Shown: positions 54,805 through 64,000 of the stretch, in pieces
How the letters are laid out: every line of letters starts with the position of its first letter
Numbering within the stretch: position 1 is the first letter of the stretch
NCBI GenBank assembly: GCA_947589005.1
Contig: CANPZO010000007.1
Coordinates: 1 to 64,000, forward strand
Direction: 5' to 3'
DNA length: 64,000 nucleotides
Origin: an uncultured Clostridia bacterium
Lineage (GTDB): Bacteria > Bacillota > Clostridia > UMGS1883
The notes under the pieces: generated by a model
What the model was told of the DNA's origin: nothing
Database searches by the model: none
What the model saw: the letters and a program-made list of their open reading frames with translations, nothing else
Translations under genes and position numbers: made by a program

Positions 54805-56043
54805 ATGTATAACATTGACAAGGTAAAAGCCTTTGATCCCGAGGTGGCCGCGGCCATAGAAGCCGAGGTTAACCGCCAACGCTCCAAGATCGAGCTTATC
54901 GCCAGTGAAAACTTTGTCAGCGAGGCCGTTATGGAGGCCATAGGCACCCCCCTTACAAATAAGTACGCCGAGGGTTATCCCGGCAAACGCTACTACGGAG
55001 GCTGCGAGTTTGTTGACGTGGTGGAAAATCTGGCCATTGAAAGAGCCAAGGAGCTTTTCGGGGCCGAGGCGGCCAATGTTCAGCCCCACAGCGGCGCTCA
55101 GGCGAATATGGCGGTGTTCTTTGCCTGCCTTGAGCCGGGCGACACGGTGCTGTCCATGAGCCTTGCCCACGGTGGACACCTTTCCCACGGCAGCCCGGTG
55201 AATATGAGCGGAAAATACTTCAATATAGTTCCCTACGGCGTTACCGAGGACACCCAGACCATCGACTATGACGAGATACGCCGCCTCGCGCTGGAGTGCA
55301 GGCCCAAGCTTATTTTGGCGGGGGCTTCCGCTTATCCGAGAGAGATAGATTTTGCCCGCTTCGCGGACATAGCCAAGGAAGTGGGCGCGTACTTCCTTGT
55401 TGACATGGCGCATATAGCCGGCCTTGTGGCCGCGGGCCTTCACCCCAATCCCGTGCCCTTTGCCGACTTTGTCACCACCACCACCCACAAGACCCTTCGG
55501 GGGCCGAGGGGCGGACTTATCCTCTGCAAGGAGGAGCACCTCAAGATGATAAACAAGGCCATATTCCCCGGCATACAGGGCGGCCCCCTCATGCACACCA
55601 TCGCCGCCAAGGCCGTGTGCCTGAAAGAGGCTCTGTCTCCCGAATTCAGGGAATATCAGCTTCAAATAAAGAAAAACGCCGCGGCTCTGGCCGGCGCTCT
55701 CACGGAAAGGGGCTTCAGCCTGGTAAGCGGCGGCACCGACAACCACCTCATGCTCGTTGACCTGCGCGACAAGGGCGTTACCGGCAAGGACGCCGAACGT
55801 CTCCTTGACGAGGTGGGCATTACTGTGAACAAAAACGCCATACCCTTCGACCCCCAGAGCCCCTTCATCACCAGCGGCATACGTATCGGCACTCCCGCCG
55901 TTACCACTCGGGGCATGAAGGAGGAGGACATGGCCGAGATAGCCGAGCTTATACGCCTCACTCTCACCGAGCTTGAGGGCAGACGCGGCGAGATAGTCGG
56001 CCGCGTGGCGGCTCTGTGCCAAAAGTATCCCCTTTACCGGTGA
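54805..56043 (+). CDS. glyA: Serine hydroxymethyltransferase
   Basis: [21 protein letters not shown] motif. Confidence 0.97.
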   Translation: MYNIDKVKAFDPEVAAAIEAEVNRQRSKIELIASENFVSEAVMEAIGTPLTNKYAEGYPGKRYYGGCEFVDVVENLAIERAKELFGAEAANVQPHSGAQANMAVFFACLEPGDTVLSMSLAHGGHLSHGSPVNMSGKYFNIVPYGVTEDTQTIDYDEIRRLALECRPKLILAGASAYPREIDFARFADIAKEVGAYFLVDMAHIAGLVAAGLHPNPVPFADFVTTTTHKTLRGPRGGLILCKEEHLKMINKAIFPGIQGGPLMHTIAAKAVCLKEALSPEFREYQLQIKKNAAALAGALTERGFSLVSGGTDNHLMLVDLRDKGVTGKDAERLLDEVGITVNKNAIPFDPQSPFITSGIRIGTPAVTTRGMKEEDMAEIAELIRLTLTELEGRRGEIVGRVAALCQKYPLYR

Positions 56044-57323
56044 TGGACGCCGTGAATTCACCGCTGGCGGACAGACTCCGCCCGCGCTCGCTTGACGAGG
56101 TCGTGGGACAGAGGCACCTTCTCGGCGAGGGGAAGGTGCTCCGCCGTGTTATCGAGAGCGGCAACATACCCAATATGATTTTTTACGGTCCCAGCGGCAC
56201 CGGCAAGACTACCGTGGCCAACATCGCCGCTGAAAAAGCCGGCAAGCGCCTTTTCCGGCTTAACGCCACCACCGCCTCGGTCGCGGACGTGCGGCGGGTG
56301 CTGGCTGAGGCCGGCGGCATAATGGGGGCCGGCGGAGTGGTTCTTTATCTGGACGAGATACAGAACTTCAACAAAAAGCAGCAGCAGTCCCTGCTGGAGT
56401 TCATCGAGGACGGACGGGTCACCCTCATTGCCTCGACCACCGAAAACCCGTATTTTTACGTATATAACGCCATTCTCTCCCGGTCTACCGTCTTTGAGTT
56501 TTTGCCTGTGGAGGATGAGGAGATAGAAAAGGCCCTGCTTCGGGGCGTGGAAGCACTCCGCGCCGGATACGGCCTGACCGTGGCGCCCGAGGCGGTGGAG
56601 CACATAGCGGCCTGTTCCTGCGGAGACGTGCGCAAGGCCCTGACCTCGCTTGAGGTGGCGGTCATGTCCGCCGCGCCCTCGGCCGACGGAAGCATAACCG
56701 TGAGCTTGGCGGAGGCCGAGGCGGTTACGGCCAAAAAAGCCTTTCGCCATGACCGTGACGGGGACAGCCATTACGACGTGCTGAGTGCTTTTCAGAAGTC
56801 CATACGGGGCAGCGACCCCAATGCCGCCCTCCACTATATGGCAAGGCTTGTGGAGGCGGGGGACCTGCAATCCATCTGCCGCCGCCTGCTGGTGATCGCC
56901 GCCGAGGATATCGGCCTTGCCCATCCTCAGGCTATCGTCGTGACCAAGGCTTGCGTGGACAGCGCCTTTCAGCTGGGCCTGCCCGAGGCGCAGATACCCT
57001 TGGCCGAGGCGGTTATATTCCTGGCCGTTTCGCCAAAGAGCAACAGCGCCGTCACTGCCATAGGCGCGGCGCTTGACGACCTTCGCGGCGGCGCCGCCGG
57101 AGAGGTGCCGCTCCACCTTAAGGACACCCACTACGCCGGGGCCGAAAAGCTTGGCCGCGGCGGATATAAGTACCCTCACGACTATCCCGGCAGCTACGTC
57201 GAGCAGCAATATTTGCCGGACAGGATAAAGGACAGGGAATATTATTCCCCGGGAAATAATAAAATGGAACAAGCCGCCGAGGCTTATTGGAAAACAATTA
57301 AGAATAAAGGAGATGGGCGATGA
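56043..57323 (+). CDS. rarA: Replication-associated recombination protein RarA/MgsA
   Basis: LADRLRPRSLDEVVGQRHLLGEGKVLRR; GPSGTGKTTVANIAA. Confidence 0.95.
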   Translation: MDAVNSPLADRLRPRSLDEVVGQRHLLGEGKVLRRVIESGNIPNMIFYGPSGTGKTTVANIAAEKAGKRLFRLNATTASVADVRRVLAEAGGIMGAGGVVLYLDEIQNFNKKQQQSLLEFIEDGRVTLIASTTENPYFYVYNAILSRSTVFEFLPVEDEEIEKALLRGVEALRAGYGLTVAPEAVEHIAACSCGDVRKALTSLEVAVMSAAPSADGSITVSLAEAEAVTAKKAFRHDRDGDSHYDVLSAFQKSIRGSDPNAALHYMARLVEAGDLQSICRRLLVIAAEDIGLAHPQAIVVTKACVDSAFQLGLPEAQIPLAEAVIFLAVSPKSNSAVTAIGAALDDLRGGAAGEVPLHLKDTHYAGAEKLGRGGYKYPHDYPGSYVEQQYLPDRIKDREYYSPGNNKMEQAAEAYWKTIKNKGDGR

Positions 57324-59494
57324 TGCTCCCTGTAGTGATTGCAATCTTTTTTGTGATTGCCGTATTGTTCGGCGTTTGCCTGTTTGTGTTTATCAGGAGC
57401 TATAAGAGCTACAGCAGTGAGGACGACGAGCTTTACGATGATATTCCCGAGGAGAAGCCGCGGGGCAAAAGACCCGCGTCCGAAGCCTCGGAAAAGGTAA
57501 AGGCGAAGGGGACCGGCCCGGAGACCAAATCAAAGGCCGGGGCAAAGTCCGCCACTAAGACCGGAGCCGCGCCCGAGCCCAAGACCGTGGCAAAGCCCGC
57601 TACGAAGGCGGAGGCCAAGCCCGTGCCGAAGGCCGAGACCAAGCCTGAACCGAAGGCGGAGACAAAGCCGGACAGCAACGGCTTCAGCAAACCCGCCGGA
57701 GACGAGCTCGGCGGCTTTGACACGAGGGTCGCCACCAAGGACGAGATGCGTATGCTTCGGAGCGCCGCCGCCGAAAAGTCGGCCGCCGGCGACTCCGCCG
57801 GACATACGGCTGCGGCGGACTCCGGCGCCAAGACCTCCGTGCCCGCGGCCAAGACCGCTTCCGCGCCGGCGAAAATCACGGCGGCGGGGCCCTCGGCTGA
57901 GACAACCGCCAAAAAGACGGACGGGGCGGGGGAGAAGAACTCCAAGCTTGTGCCCATAGTTACGGCGGTGGCGGCTTCGGTGGCCATAATCTGCATAGCG
58001 GCGCTGGCCTTTGTGCTGATAAGCTCGCGGACGCCGAGTGACGACGAGGGCGACGACAGGCCCGAGACAATAGCCCTCTCCTATGAGGATGTGGAGGACG
58101 TCCGTGAGGACGAGTACAAAATCACCAGTCCCGCCACGCTGACGGCGGTGTTTGCCGCAGACAGCAAGATAACGGACGTCAAGGTTGAGGAAGGCGATTT
58201 CGTAAAGAAGGGCGACGCGATATATGAGCTTGACGGCACGAGCTGTCAGGAAATGATAGACCTCCTTGAGGAAAGGCTCGAATCCATAGATCTGAGCGGG
58301 GCCGCGAGGAACGTCAACGTTTCCGCGGGCGCCTCCGGCGTTGTTACGGATGTGAGGGTTTCGGTGGGCTCCACGGTCACCTCGGGTATGGTGATTGCCG
58401 AGATAACCGGCTCGGCTCGCCACTCCCTGTCCGTAACGGTCGGCTCGCCTCTGTCCGTGGGCGACGATATAAACGTCACCTCCGGCGGAGTGACCGCTCA
58501 TGGCACCGTAACGACGGTAAGACCCGTGTCTCCCGCCCCCTCTGACGAGGAGGACGGGGACGGCGGCGAGGACGGAGACGAAACCGGCGACGGCGGCGAA
58601 AGCGGCGATGACGCGGACGGCGGCGAGGACGATGAGGAGACCGCGTGGGCCGCGGTAATAAGCTTTTCCTCCGCCGGCAATGTGGGCGCGACGGGTACCG
58701 TCACGGTTGACGGAAAGAGCTATACCGGTCAGGTGACCAGGGGACGCGGCAGCGTTTCCAATGTCACCGCCACCGCCTCCGGCACCGTTGCCGACCTTGA
58801 CATTCGCCCCGGGGACACCGTTGACGCGGGCGACACCGTTGCCGAAATAGAGACTCCCGCCTCCGCCCAGTATGCGGATAACGAGTTTGAGGCCAAGGAA
58901 ACCCAGATACAGCTTGACGAATACAGACAAAAGCTTGAAAACTACACCGTAAAGGCCGTGGCCGACGGCTATGTTCAGGAGCTCTTCCATAAGAAAGGCG
59001 AGACGGTGGCCAGGGACATGAAGGCCGTCACCATCGTTCCCCAGGACAGCCTTGCCCTTGAGGTAAAGCTGGACGCCGAGACCGCGGAGAACATGACCCT
59101 GCCCGCGCCGGTGAGCTTCAAGGTTAAAAAGACCTCCGATTTCCCCGAGGATGTTTGGGAAAATCTCAGCCCCGACGACAAGTTCAATTACACCATAGAC
59201 TCTCTCGCTCCCGCCGATGACGACAGCGGCGTCTATGTGGGCTACGTGGCCCTTACCGACGACGACCAGAGTCTGTTCCGCAGCGGCATGACCGTGGACG
59301 CCTCGGTGGTAGTTTATTACCGGTACAACGCTCTCGTAATTCCCGAAAATCTTGTCAAAAAGGGTAAGGTCAAGGTAATGGACGAAAACGGCGAAATAAA
59401 GGAGGTCGCGGTCGAAACCGGAGTCAGGAACAAGACCGGCGGCATAGAGATAAGAGACGGTATAGAGCGCACTTACAGACTGGTGACCGACTGA
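57320..59494 (+). CDS. HlyD/RND-adaptor-like membrane protein with low-complexity linkers
   Basis: Two TM segments; biotinyl/lipoyl-like ITDVKVEEGDFVKKGDAIYELDG; C-term adaptor-like IPENLVKKGKVKVMDENGEIKEVAVETG. Confidence 0.75.
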   Translation: MMLPVVIAIFFVIAVLFGVCLFVFIRSYKSYSSEDDELYDDIPEEKPRGKRPASEASEKVKAKGTGPETKSKAGAKSATKTGAAPEPKTVAKPATKAEAKPVPKAETKPEPKAETKPDSNGFSKPAGDELGGFDTRVATKDEMRMLRSAAAEKSAAGDSAGHTAAADSGAKTSVPAAKTASAPAKITAAGPSAETTAKKTDGAGEKNSKLVPIVTAVAASVAIICIAALAFVLISSRTPSDDEGDDRPETIALSYEDVEDVREDEYKITSPATLTAVFAADSKITDVKVEEGDFVKKGDAIYELDGTSCQEMIDLLEERLESIDLSGAARNVNVSAGASGVVTDVRVSVGSTVTSGMVIAEITGSARHSLSVTVGSPLSVGDDINVTSGGVTAHGTVTTVRPVSPAPSDEEDGDGGEDGDETGDGGESGDDADGGEDDEETAWAAVISFSSAGNVGATGTVTVDGKSYTGQVTRGRGSVSNVTATASGTVADLDIRPGDTVDAGDTVAEIETPASAQYADNEFEAKETQIQLDEYRQKLENYTVKAVADGYVQELFHKKGETVARDMKAVTIVPQDSLALEVKLDAETAENMTLPAPVSFKVKKTSDFPEDVWENLSPDDKFNYTIDSLAPADDDSGVYVGYVALTDDDQSLFRSGMTVDASVVVYYRYNALVIPENLVKKGKVKVMDENGEIKEVAVETGVRNKTGGIEIRDGIERTYRLVTD

Positions 59495-59514
59495 GCAGAA
59501 GAGGGGTGAGTGAG

Positions 59515-60012
59515 ATGCCTTCCGCAAGGCGGGATAAACATAATTATTATCTGGACATAGCGGAGTCCGTCATCGAGCGCGGCACCTGCCTGCGCAGGAA
59601 CTACGGCTCCATAATAGTGAACAACGACGAGATAATCTCCACCGGCTACACGGGCGCCCCGAGGGGCCGCCAAAACTGCATTGATTTGGGGTTTTGCCGC
59701 AGAGAAATGCTGAATATACCCAGAGGTCAGCGATATGAGCTGTGCCGCAGCGTCCACAGCGAGGCCAACGCCATTATCAGCGCCCCCCGCAGGGACATGA
59801 TAGGCGCCACCCTTTATCTGGTGGGCCGCGACTGCAAGACCGGCGAGCTGGTGCCCGACGCGTCAAGCTGCGCAATGTGCAAGCGCATGATAATCAATGC
59901 GGGCATCGCCAAGGTAGTGGTACGCAACACCCGTGACAGCTATACGGAAATAGACGTCCGGCGGGACTGGATAGACAACGACGACAGCCTCGGCGACATG
60001 ATGGGATATTGA
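59515..60012 (+). CDS. dCMP deaminase-family protein (ComEB-like)
   Basis: CHSEANAII-like CRSVHSEANAIIS and CAMCKRMIINAGI zinc motifs. Confidence 0.9.
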   Translation: MPSARRDKHNYYLDIAESVIERGTCLRRNYGSIIVNNDEIISTGYTGAPRGRQNCIDLGFCRREMLNIPRGQRYELCRSVHSEANAIISAPRRDMIGATLYLVGRDCKTGELVPDASSCAMCKRMIINAGIAKVVVRNTRDSYTEIDVRRDWIDNDDSLGDMMGY

Positions 60013-60075
60013 GACGGGGGAGACCGGCTCCGCCTTATCCCCGGGGCTCCATAAAAGCCGCTATAAAATAGGTTT

Positions 60076-60104
60076 AAAATCCCGAGCCTCGGCTCGGGAT
60101 TTTC
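60076..60104 (+). terminator. Terminator hairpin
   Basis: aaaatcccgagcc-t-cggctcgggatttt. Confidence 0.8.
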
Positions 60105-60212
60105 GCGAAAAACGGCGGAAAATATGCGGACATGACGGGCGGGGCCGCCCGGCGGCCCTATGGGGCGGCGCCTCAAATTATTAAAAAATTGTAACAATCT
60201 TTAAAAAACCTC

Positions 60213-60241
60213 TTGACAACCTTGGACAAAATGTATAGAAT
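60213..60241 (+). promoter_or_regulatory. sigma-A-type promoter of SLH gene
   Basis: TTGACA-17 nt-TAGAAT. Confidence 0.65.
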
Positions 60242-60301
60242 ATAAATGTGTTAGTTTGCGTTACAAGACTATCATACAATTTTTTTAAGGAGAGATAAGC
60301 A

Positions 60302-63300
60302 ATGAGGAGATTTAAACCGATACTTTCCCTTGTTCTTGCCCTCGCCATGGTTTTCTCGTGCTTTACGGCCTTTGCGGCCGACGGGGACGGCGACGATGAA
60401 GAACAGGAGTTAACTACAAGGTTTTCCGACGTGGATCCCAACTCCACCTTGGGCAAGGCCGTAACCGATTTGGCCATGTTCGGCATAATCACCGGCTATC
60501 CCGATGGGACCTTTGGCCCCGAGGGTAATATCACCCGCGCGGAGTTCGCCACCATCTGCGTTCGTCTTGCAAAGCTTGACGACGCTCTCGCCGCGGACGC
60601 GGTAACCGGTTTCCCCGATGTGGATGCCGACGAAAACTATAAATGGGCCCGACCCTATATACTTATGGCTAAAAATCAGGGCGTAATCAACGGCTACAGC
60701 GACGGCACTTTCCAGGCCGGCAAGACCGTCAACTATGCCGAGGCCGTAAAGATGCTCATGTGCCTTCGCGGATGGGGCCCCGCCTGCGAGGCCGAGACCA
60801 AGGCCAACCCCAACGCCCAGTGGTACGACAGCTATATCAGGAACGCCAATCAGCAGGGCCTTACCAAAAACGCCCTCGGCGGCCAGAGCAATCCCACCCA
60901 GCCCGTAAACAGGGGTACGGTTGCCATCCTTGCCTATAATTCTTACGATGTAAAGGGCCTGGTGGAGACGGTTGACCCCGACACCGGTGAGCTGGCATGG
61001 AGACAGGACAACGGCGGCGGCAAGGGCAGCGACGACAACGAAATAAAGAGCTCCATCGTCAGGGGCGTCGTAACGGGCACATACCTCTCCCGCATCTCAA
61101 GCTCCGACAATGATCTGAGCAGCAATGAGATAATGGTCGGCAGCGACGTTTACACCTTGAGCGGCAGCGTCTCCAAGAAAATCGACCTGTACGACATACT
61201 CGGCAAGACCGTAAGCATGAAGTACGACGAGTCTGACGACTATGTGACCAGCCTTGAGATAACCAGCGGGAAGTCTACCGACATTTATTCCGGCTATGTC
61301 GGCAACAAGGAGAAGTTCATCATAGGCGTGGAGAACGGCAGGATACTTTACGCTACCGACCCCGAGACCTATAAGGAGTCCTCCGTGACAATGCCCGACG
61401 ATGTTGTTTACAACGGCAAGTATATAGAAGATTTCGACGTTGACGACCTTATGGACCCCGACAGCCCCTACTTCCTTAAGACCGGCGTTATTCAAATCTT
61501 CGACGACAGCAGCAAGTATGAGTTTGCCAAGATAACCAACTACGATACTTATGTCGTAAAGGGCACCAGCTCCAGCCGCGGCAAGGACAGCATCAACTTT
61601 ATGTACAGGACCGGCGACGAGTATAAGATGGAATTCCCCACCGCGAATTCCGCCGACTACTTCATATTCCGCAGGGGCAGCACCGAAATTGACTCCCGCA
61701 GCGACCTCAAGCAGTTCGACGTGCTCAACATCGTCCGTTCGCCCGAGGATGCCGACGGCCCCGACATAATGATAATCGACGTTTCCAGAAACAGCGTAAC
61801 AAAGCAGAAGGTCACCTCTGTCAGCTACAACGACAATACCATGTTCGAGATGGGCGACCGGTACTATCAGTATAATTACGACTATCAGAATATACCCGAG
61901 GATACCAACGACGAGGTGCCCGGGCTTTCCCGCGGTACCGACGGCGTAAACCTCTATCTCGATAAAATCGGCCTTATAGCCGCCGTTTCCGTATCCAGCA
62001 CCTCCGATTCCACCGGCTCCTACTCCTACGGATATCTGCTGAGCGTGCGTCAGAACGACGACAAGAGCGACTATGACCTGGAGTTCTATATGCTTGATAT
62101 GTCCGGCTCTACCGTTAAGGAGGCTGAGCTTGGCACCGGCAACTCCATACAGATAGACGGCAAGAGATACAACACCGATGACGACGATATACTCGATATC
62201 CTCGAGGAGTCCGCCAGCGACGTAAACGACTCCTACCGGAGCATGGGCGGCGATATCGAAAACGACATTTATCAGCAGCCCGTAAGGTATAAGCTGAACG
62301 CGAGCAAGCTCGTCACCGCCATAGATACCATCAACAAATCCAATGTGGGCGGCGACCTTGAGCTTTCCGCACCCATGAACGACGGCAGCACCGACGACGA
62401 CGGCCGCCGCACCTACAACAGGTCCAGCGGCTTCACATACTACGATTCCGAGGGTGACAAGGCGTACTTCCAGGTGGCCAGCGACACGAAGATACTGTTC
62501 GTTCCCGACAACAGGGCCGACTACGACAGCTACACCAAGATGACCTACAGCAGCTTCACCAGCGGCAACAAGTATTATGTTGAGGGCTTCAACATAGGCT
62601 CCACAAGGGCCAACCGGGCCGACCTTGTGCTTGTTTACAAGACCAACGACAACCTGGTATTCAACCACACCACCCCCTTCCTTATCGTAAGCGATTACGG
62701 TCTGGACGAGGACGACGAGGAGTATATCACCGGTTACAAGGGCTCCTACAGCGGCGGCGTTTCCACCACGGCCAACACCACCGTTCACGTTAACTACAGC
62801 AAGCTTCCCGACGAGGCCAAGGACGCCTATAACAACCTGGGACGCGGCGATATCGTCCGTTACCTGGCGGGCTCCGACGGCAGAGTCATTGACCTTGAGC
62901 TGTGGCTCGACGCCTCCGACCCCGTTCAGGAGCAGAGCGTAAGCGACATCAGCGAGGCTATCGAGAACCGTATCCTCGCCATCAGGAGCAATTCCGCCGA
63001 GCCCGTAAACGGCGACGCCTATAACGCGGCCTTCCGTCTGGCCTACGGCACCGTCCTTCGCATCGAGGACGATATCAAGACCGTGACGGTTACTCCCACC
63101 CTTGATGTTGACTTCGAGGATAACGGCCTTGAAATGGCCGAGGGCGGCACCGGCGTTGTGGCCCATATGTACAACAGCAACACCAAGGTGTTCATTTACA
63201 ACGACAGCAAGAAGGGCGCCGAGTATGTAAGCGGCATAGAGGCGTTCGACGAGATATCCTCTTATGAGGATGCCGAGTCCGGAGCAAGCGTGGTAGTTAC

Positions 63301-63364
63301 CTTCACAACAGGCGACACCACCTCAAGCGCAAGTCCCTTCAGAATGATTTATATCGTTCGGTAA
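60302..63364 (+). CDS. S-layer homology (SLH) domain secreted protein
   Basis: Signal peptide; SLH motifs FGIITGYPDGTFGPEGNITRAEFATICVRL, NQGVINGYSDGTFQAGKTVNYAEAVKMLM. Confidence 0.92.
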   Translation: MRRFKPILSLVLALAMVFSCFTAFAADGDGDDEEQELTTRFSDVDPNSTLGKAVTDLAMFGIITGYPDGTFGPEGNITRAEFATICVRLAKLDDALAADAVTGFPDVDADENYKWARPYILMAKNQGVINGYSDGTFQAGKTVNYAEAVKMLMCLRGWGPACEAETKANPNAQWYDSYIRNANQQGLTKNALGGQSNPTQPVNRGTVAILAYNSYDVKGLVETVDPDTGELAWRQDNGGGKGSDDNEIKSSIVRGVVTGTYLSRISSSDNDLSSNEIMVGSDVYTLSGSVSKKIDLYDILGKTVSMKYDESDDYVTSLEITSGKSTDIYSGYVGNKEKFIIGVENGRILYATDPETYKESSVTMPDDVVYNGKYIEDFDVDDLMDPDSPYFLKTGVIQIFDDSSKYEFAKITNYDTYVVKGTSSSRGKDSINFMYRTGDEYKMEFPTANSADYFIFRRGSTEIDSRSDLKQFDVLNIVRSPEDADGPDIMIIDVSRNSVTKQKVTSVSYNDNTMFEMGDRYYQYNYDYQNIPEDTNDEVPGLSRGTDGVNLYLDKIGLIAAVSVSSTSDSTGSYSYGYLLSVRQNDDKSDYDLEFYMLDMSGSTVKEAELGTGNSIQIDGKRYNTDDDDILDILEESASDVNDSYRSMGGDIENDIYQQPVRYKLNASKLVTAIDTINKSNVGGDLELSAPMNDGSTDDDGRRTYNRSSGFTYYDSEGDKAYFQVASDTKILFVPDNRADYDSYTKMTYSSFTSGNKYYVEGFNIGSTRANRADLVLVYKTNDNLVFNHTTPFLIVSDYGLDEDDEEYITGYKGSYSGGVSTTANTTVHVNYSKLPDEAKDAYNNLGRGDIVRYLAGSDGRVIDLELWLDASDPVQEQSVSDISEAIENRILAIRSNSAEPVNGDAYNAAFRLAYGTVLRIEDDIKTVTVTPTLDVDFEDNGLEMAEGGTGVVAHMYNSNTKVFIYNDSKKGAEYVSGIEAFDEISSYEDAESGASVVVTFTTGDTTSSASPFRMIYIVR

Positions 63365-63384
63365 CTCAACGAAAAAAGCGGTCA

Positions 63385-63416
63385 CCCGGACAGTTCGACT
63401 GACTGTCCGGGTGTAA
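63385..63416 (+). terminator. Terminator-like hairpin
   Basis: cacccggacagt-tcgact-gactgtccgggtg. Confidence 0.65.
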
Positions 63417-63441
63417 CTGTATTAAAAGGAGACAACAGTTT

Positions 63442-64000
63442 ATGGTAGAAAAGGACATCTCTCTGCTGGAGAAAAGGATGGGCTACGACTTTGCCGAGCC
63501 CAAGCTCCTGCTGACGGCCCTTACTCACAGCTCATATGCCCACCAGTTCGGGGTGGAAAGCTATGAAAGGTTAGAGTTCTTGGGCGATGCTATACTTGGC
63601 CTTATCATCGCCCAAGAGCTTTATCTGGACAAAAAGTTCCCCGAGGGCATATCCACCCGTATCCGCGCGGCTCTGGTCTGCGAGGATACTTTGGCGGAGC
63701 TGGCCGCGGAGATAGGGATAGACGAGTTCGCGCGTCTGGGCACCGGGGCGGAGAGCTGCGGCGAAAGACGGCGCAAGTCCATATTGGCGGATATGTTCGA
63801 GGCTCATCTGGCCGCCCTGTACCTCGAGACCGGCCTTGACTTCACCCGCGGCTACGTGCTGAGGGTCTATGGCGACAGGATAAAAAATATCACGGAGGGC
63901 GGTCACTTCGTGGACAACGATTATAAGAGCCGCCTTCAGGAAAAGCTCCAGAGCAAGGGCGGCAACGTGACCTACGAGGTCGTCGACGAGCGCGGCCCCG
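63442..64000 (+). CDS. rnc: Ribonuclease III (runs off window)
   Basis: MVEKDISLLEKRMGYDFAEPKLLLTALTHSSYA...ERLEFLGDAILGLIIA; absent from ORF track because no stop in window. Confidence 0.95.
   Translation, partial: MVEKDISLLEKRMGYDFAEPKLLLTALTHSSYAHQFGVESYERLEFLGDAILGLIIAQELYLDKKFPEGISTRIRAALVCEDTLAELAAEIGIDEFARLGTGAESCGERRRKSILADMFEAHLAALYLETGLDFTRGYVLRVYGDRIKNITEGGHFVDNDYKSRLQEKLQSKGGNVTYEVVDERGP

Noticed and set aside
57530-63166. Minus-strand ORFs of 665 and 689 aa
   Set aside because: Antisense to HlyD-like and SLH genes; no RBS or domain support

Overview
The window is a GC-rich chromosomal segment from a spore-forming, Oscillospiraceae/Clostridia-like Firmicute (inferred from gene content). 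Housekeeping content: a LamG-type secreted protein plus a 56-aa peptide; rpmG-secE-nusG-rplKAJL with an L10-leader region; holA; the sporulation cluster yabP-yabQ-divIC-yabR; a gerKA-KB-KC germinant receptor operon with an unannotated small membrane ORF; a LysM protein; a YaaO-like decarboxylase; larC; mnmM; leuA behind a T-box; ctsR-mcsA-clpC; rpoB-rpoC; nth; glyA; rarA; an HlyD-like adaptor; dCMP deaminase; an SLH protein; and the start of rnc. Most interesting: (1) a compact, intact ~12-kb phage capsid/tail cluster (10.4-22.3 kb) with no integrase, repressor, replication or lysis gene, driven by a vegetative-type promoter and headed by a fused TerS-TerL terminase, so a candidate domesticated (GTA/PBSX-like) particle locus; (2) at least 11 REP-like hairpins carrying a GTAG (once GTAA) tetranucleotide, mostly inside mosaic intergenic elements bounded by inverted repeats; (3) an apparent larB deletion scar upstream of an intact larC. 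No CRISPR array, tRNA or rRNA was recognised. All family calls come from reading motifs, not from database searches.
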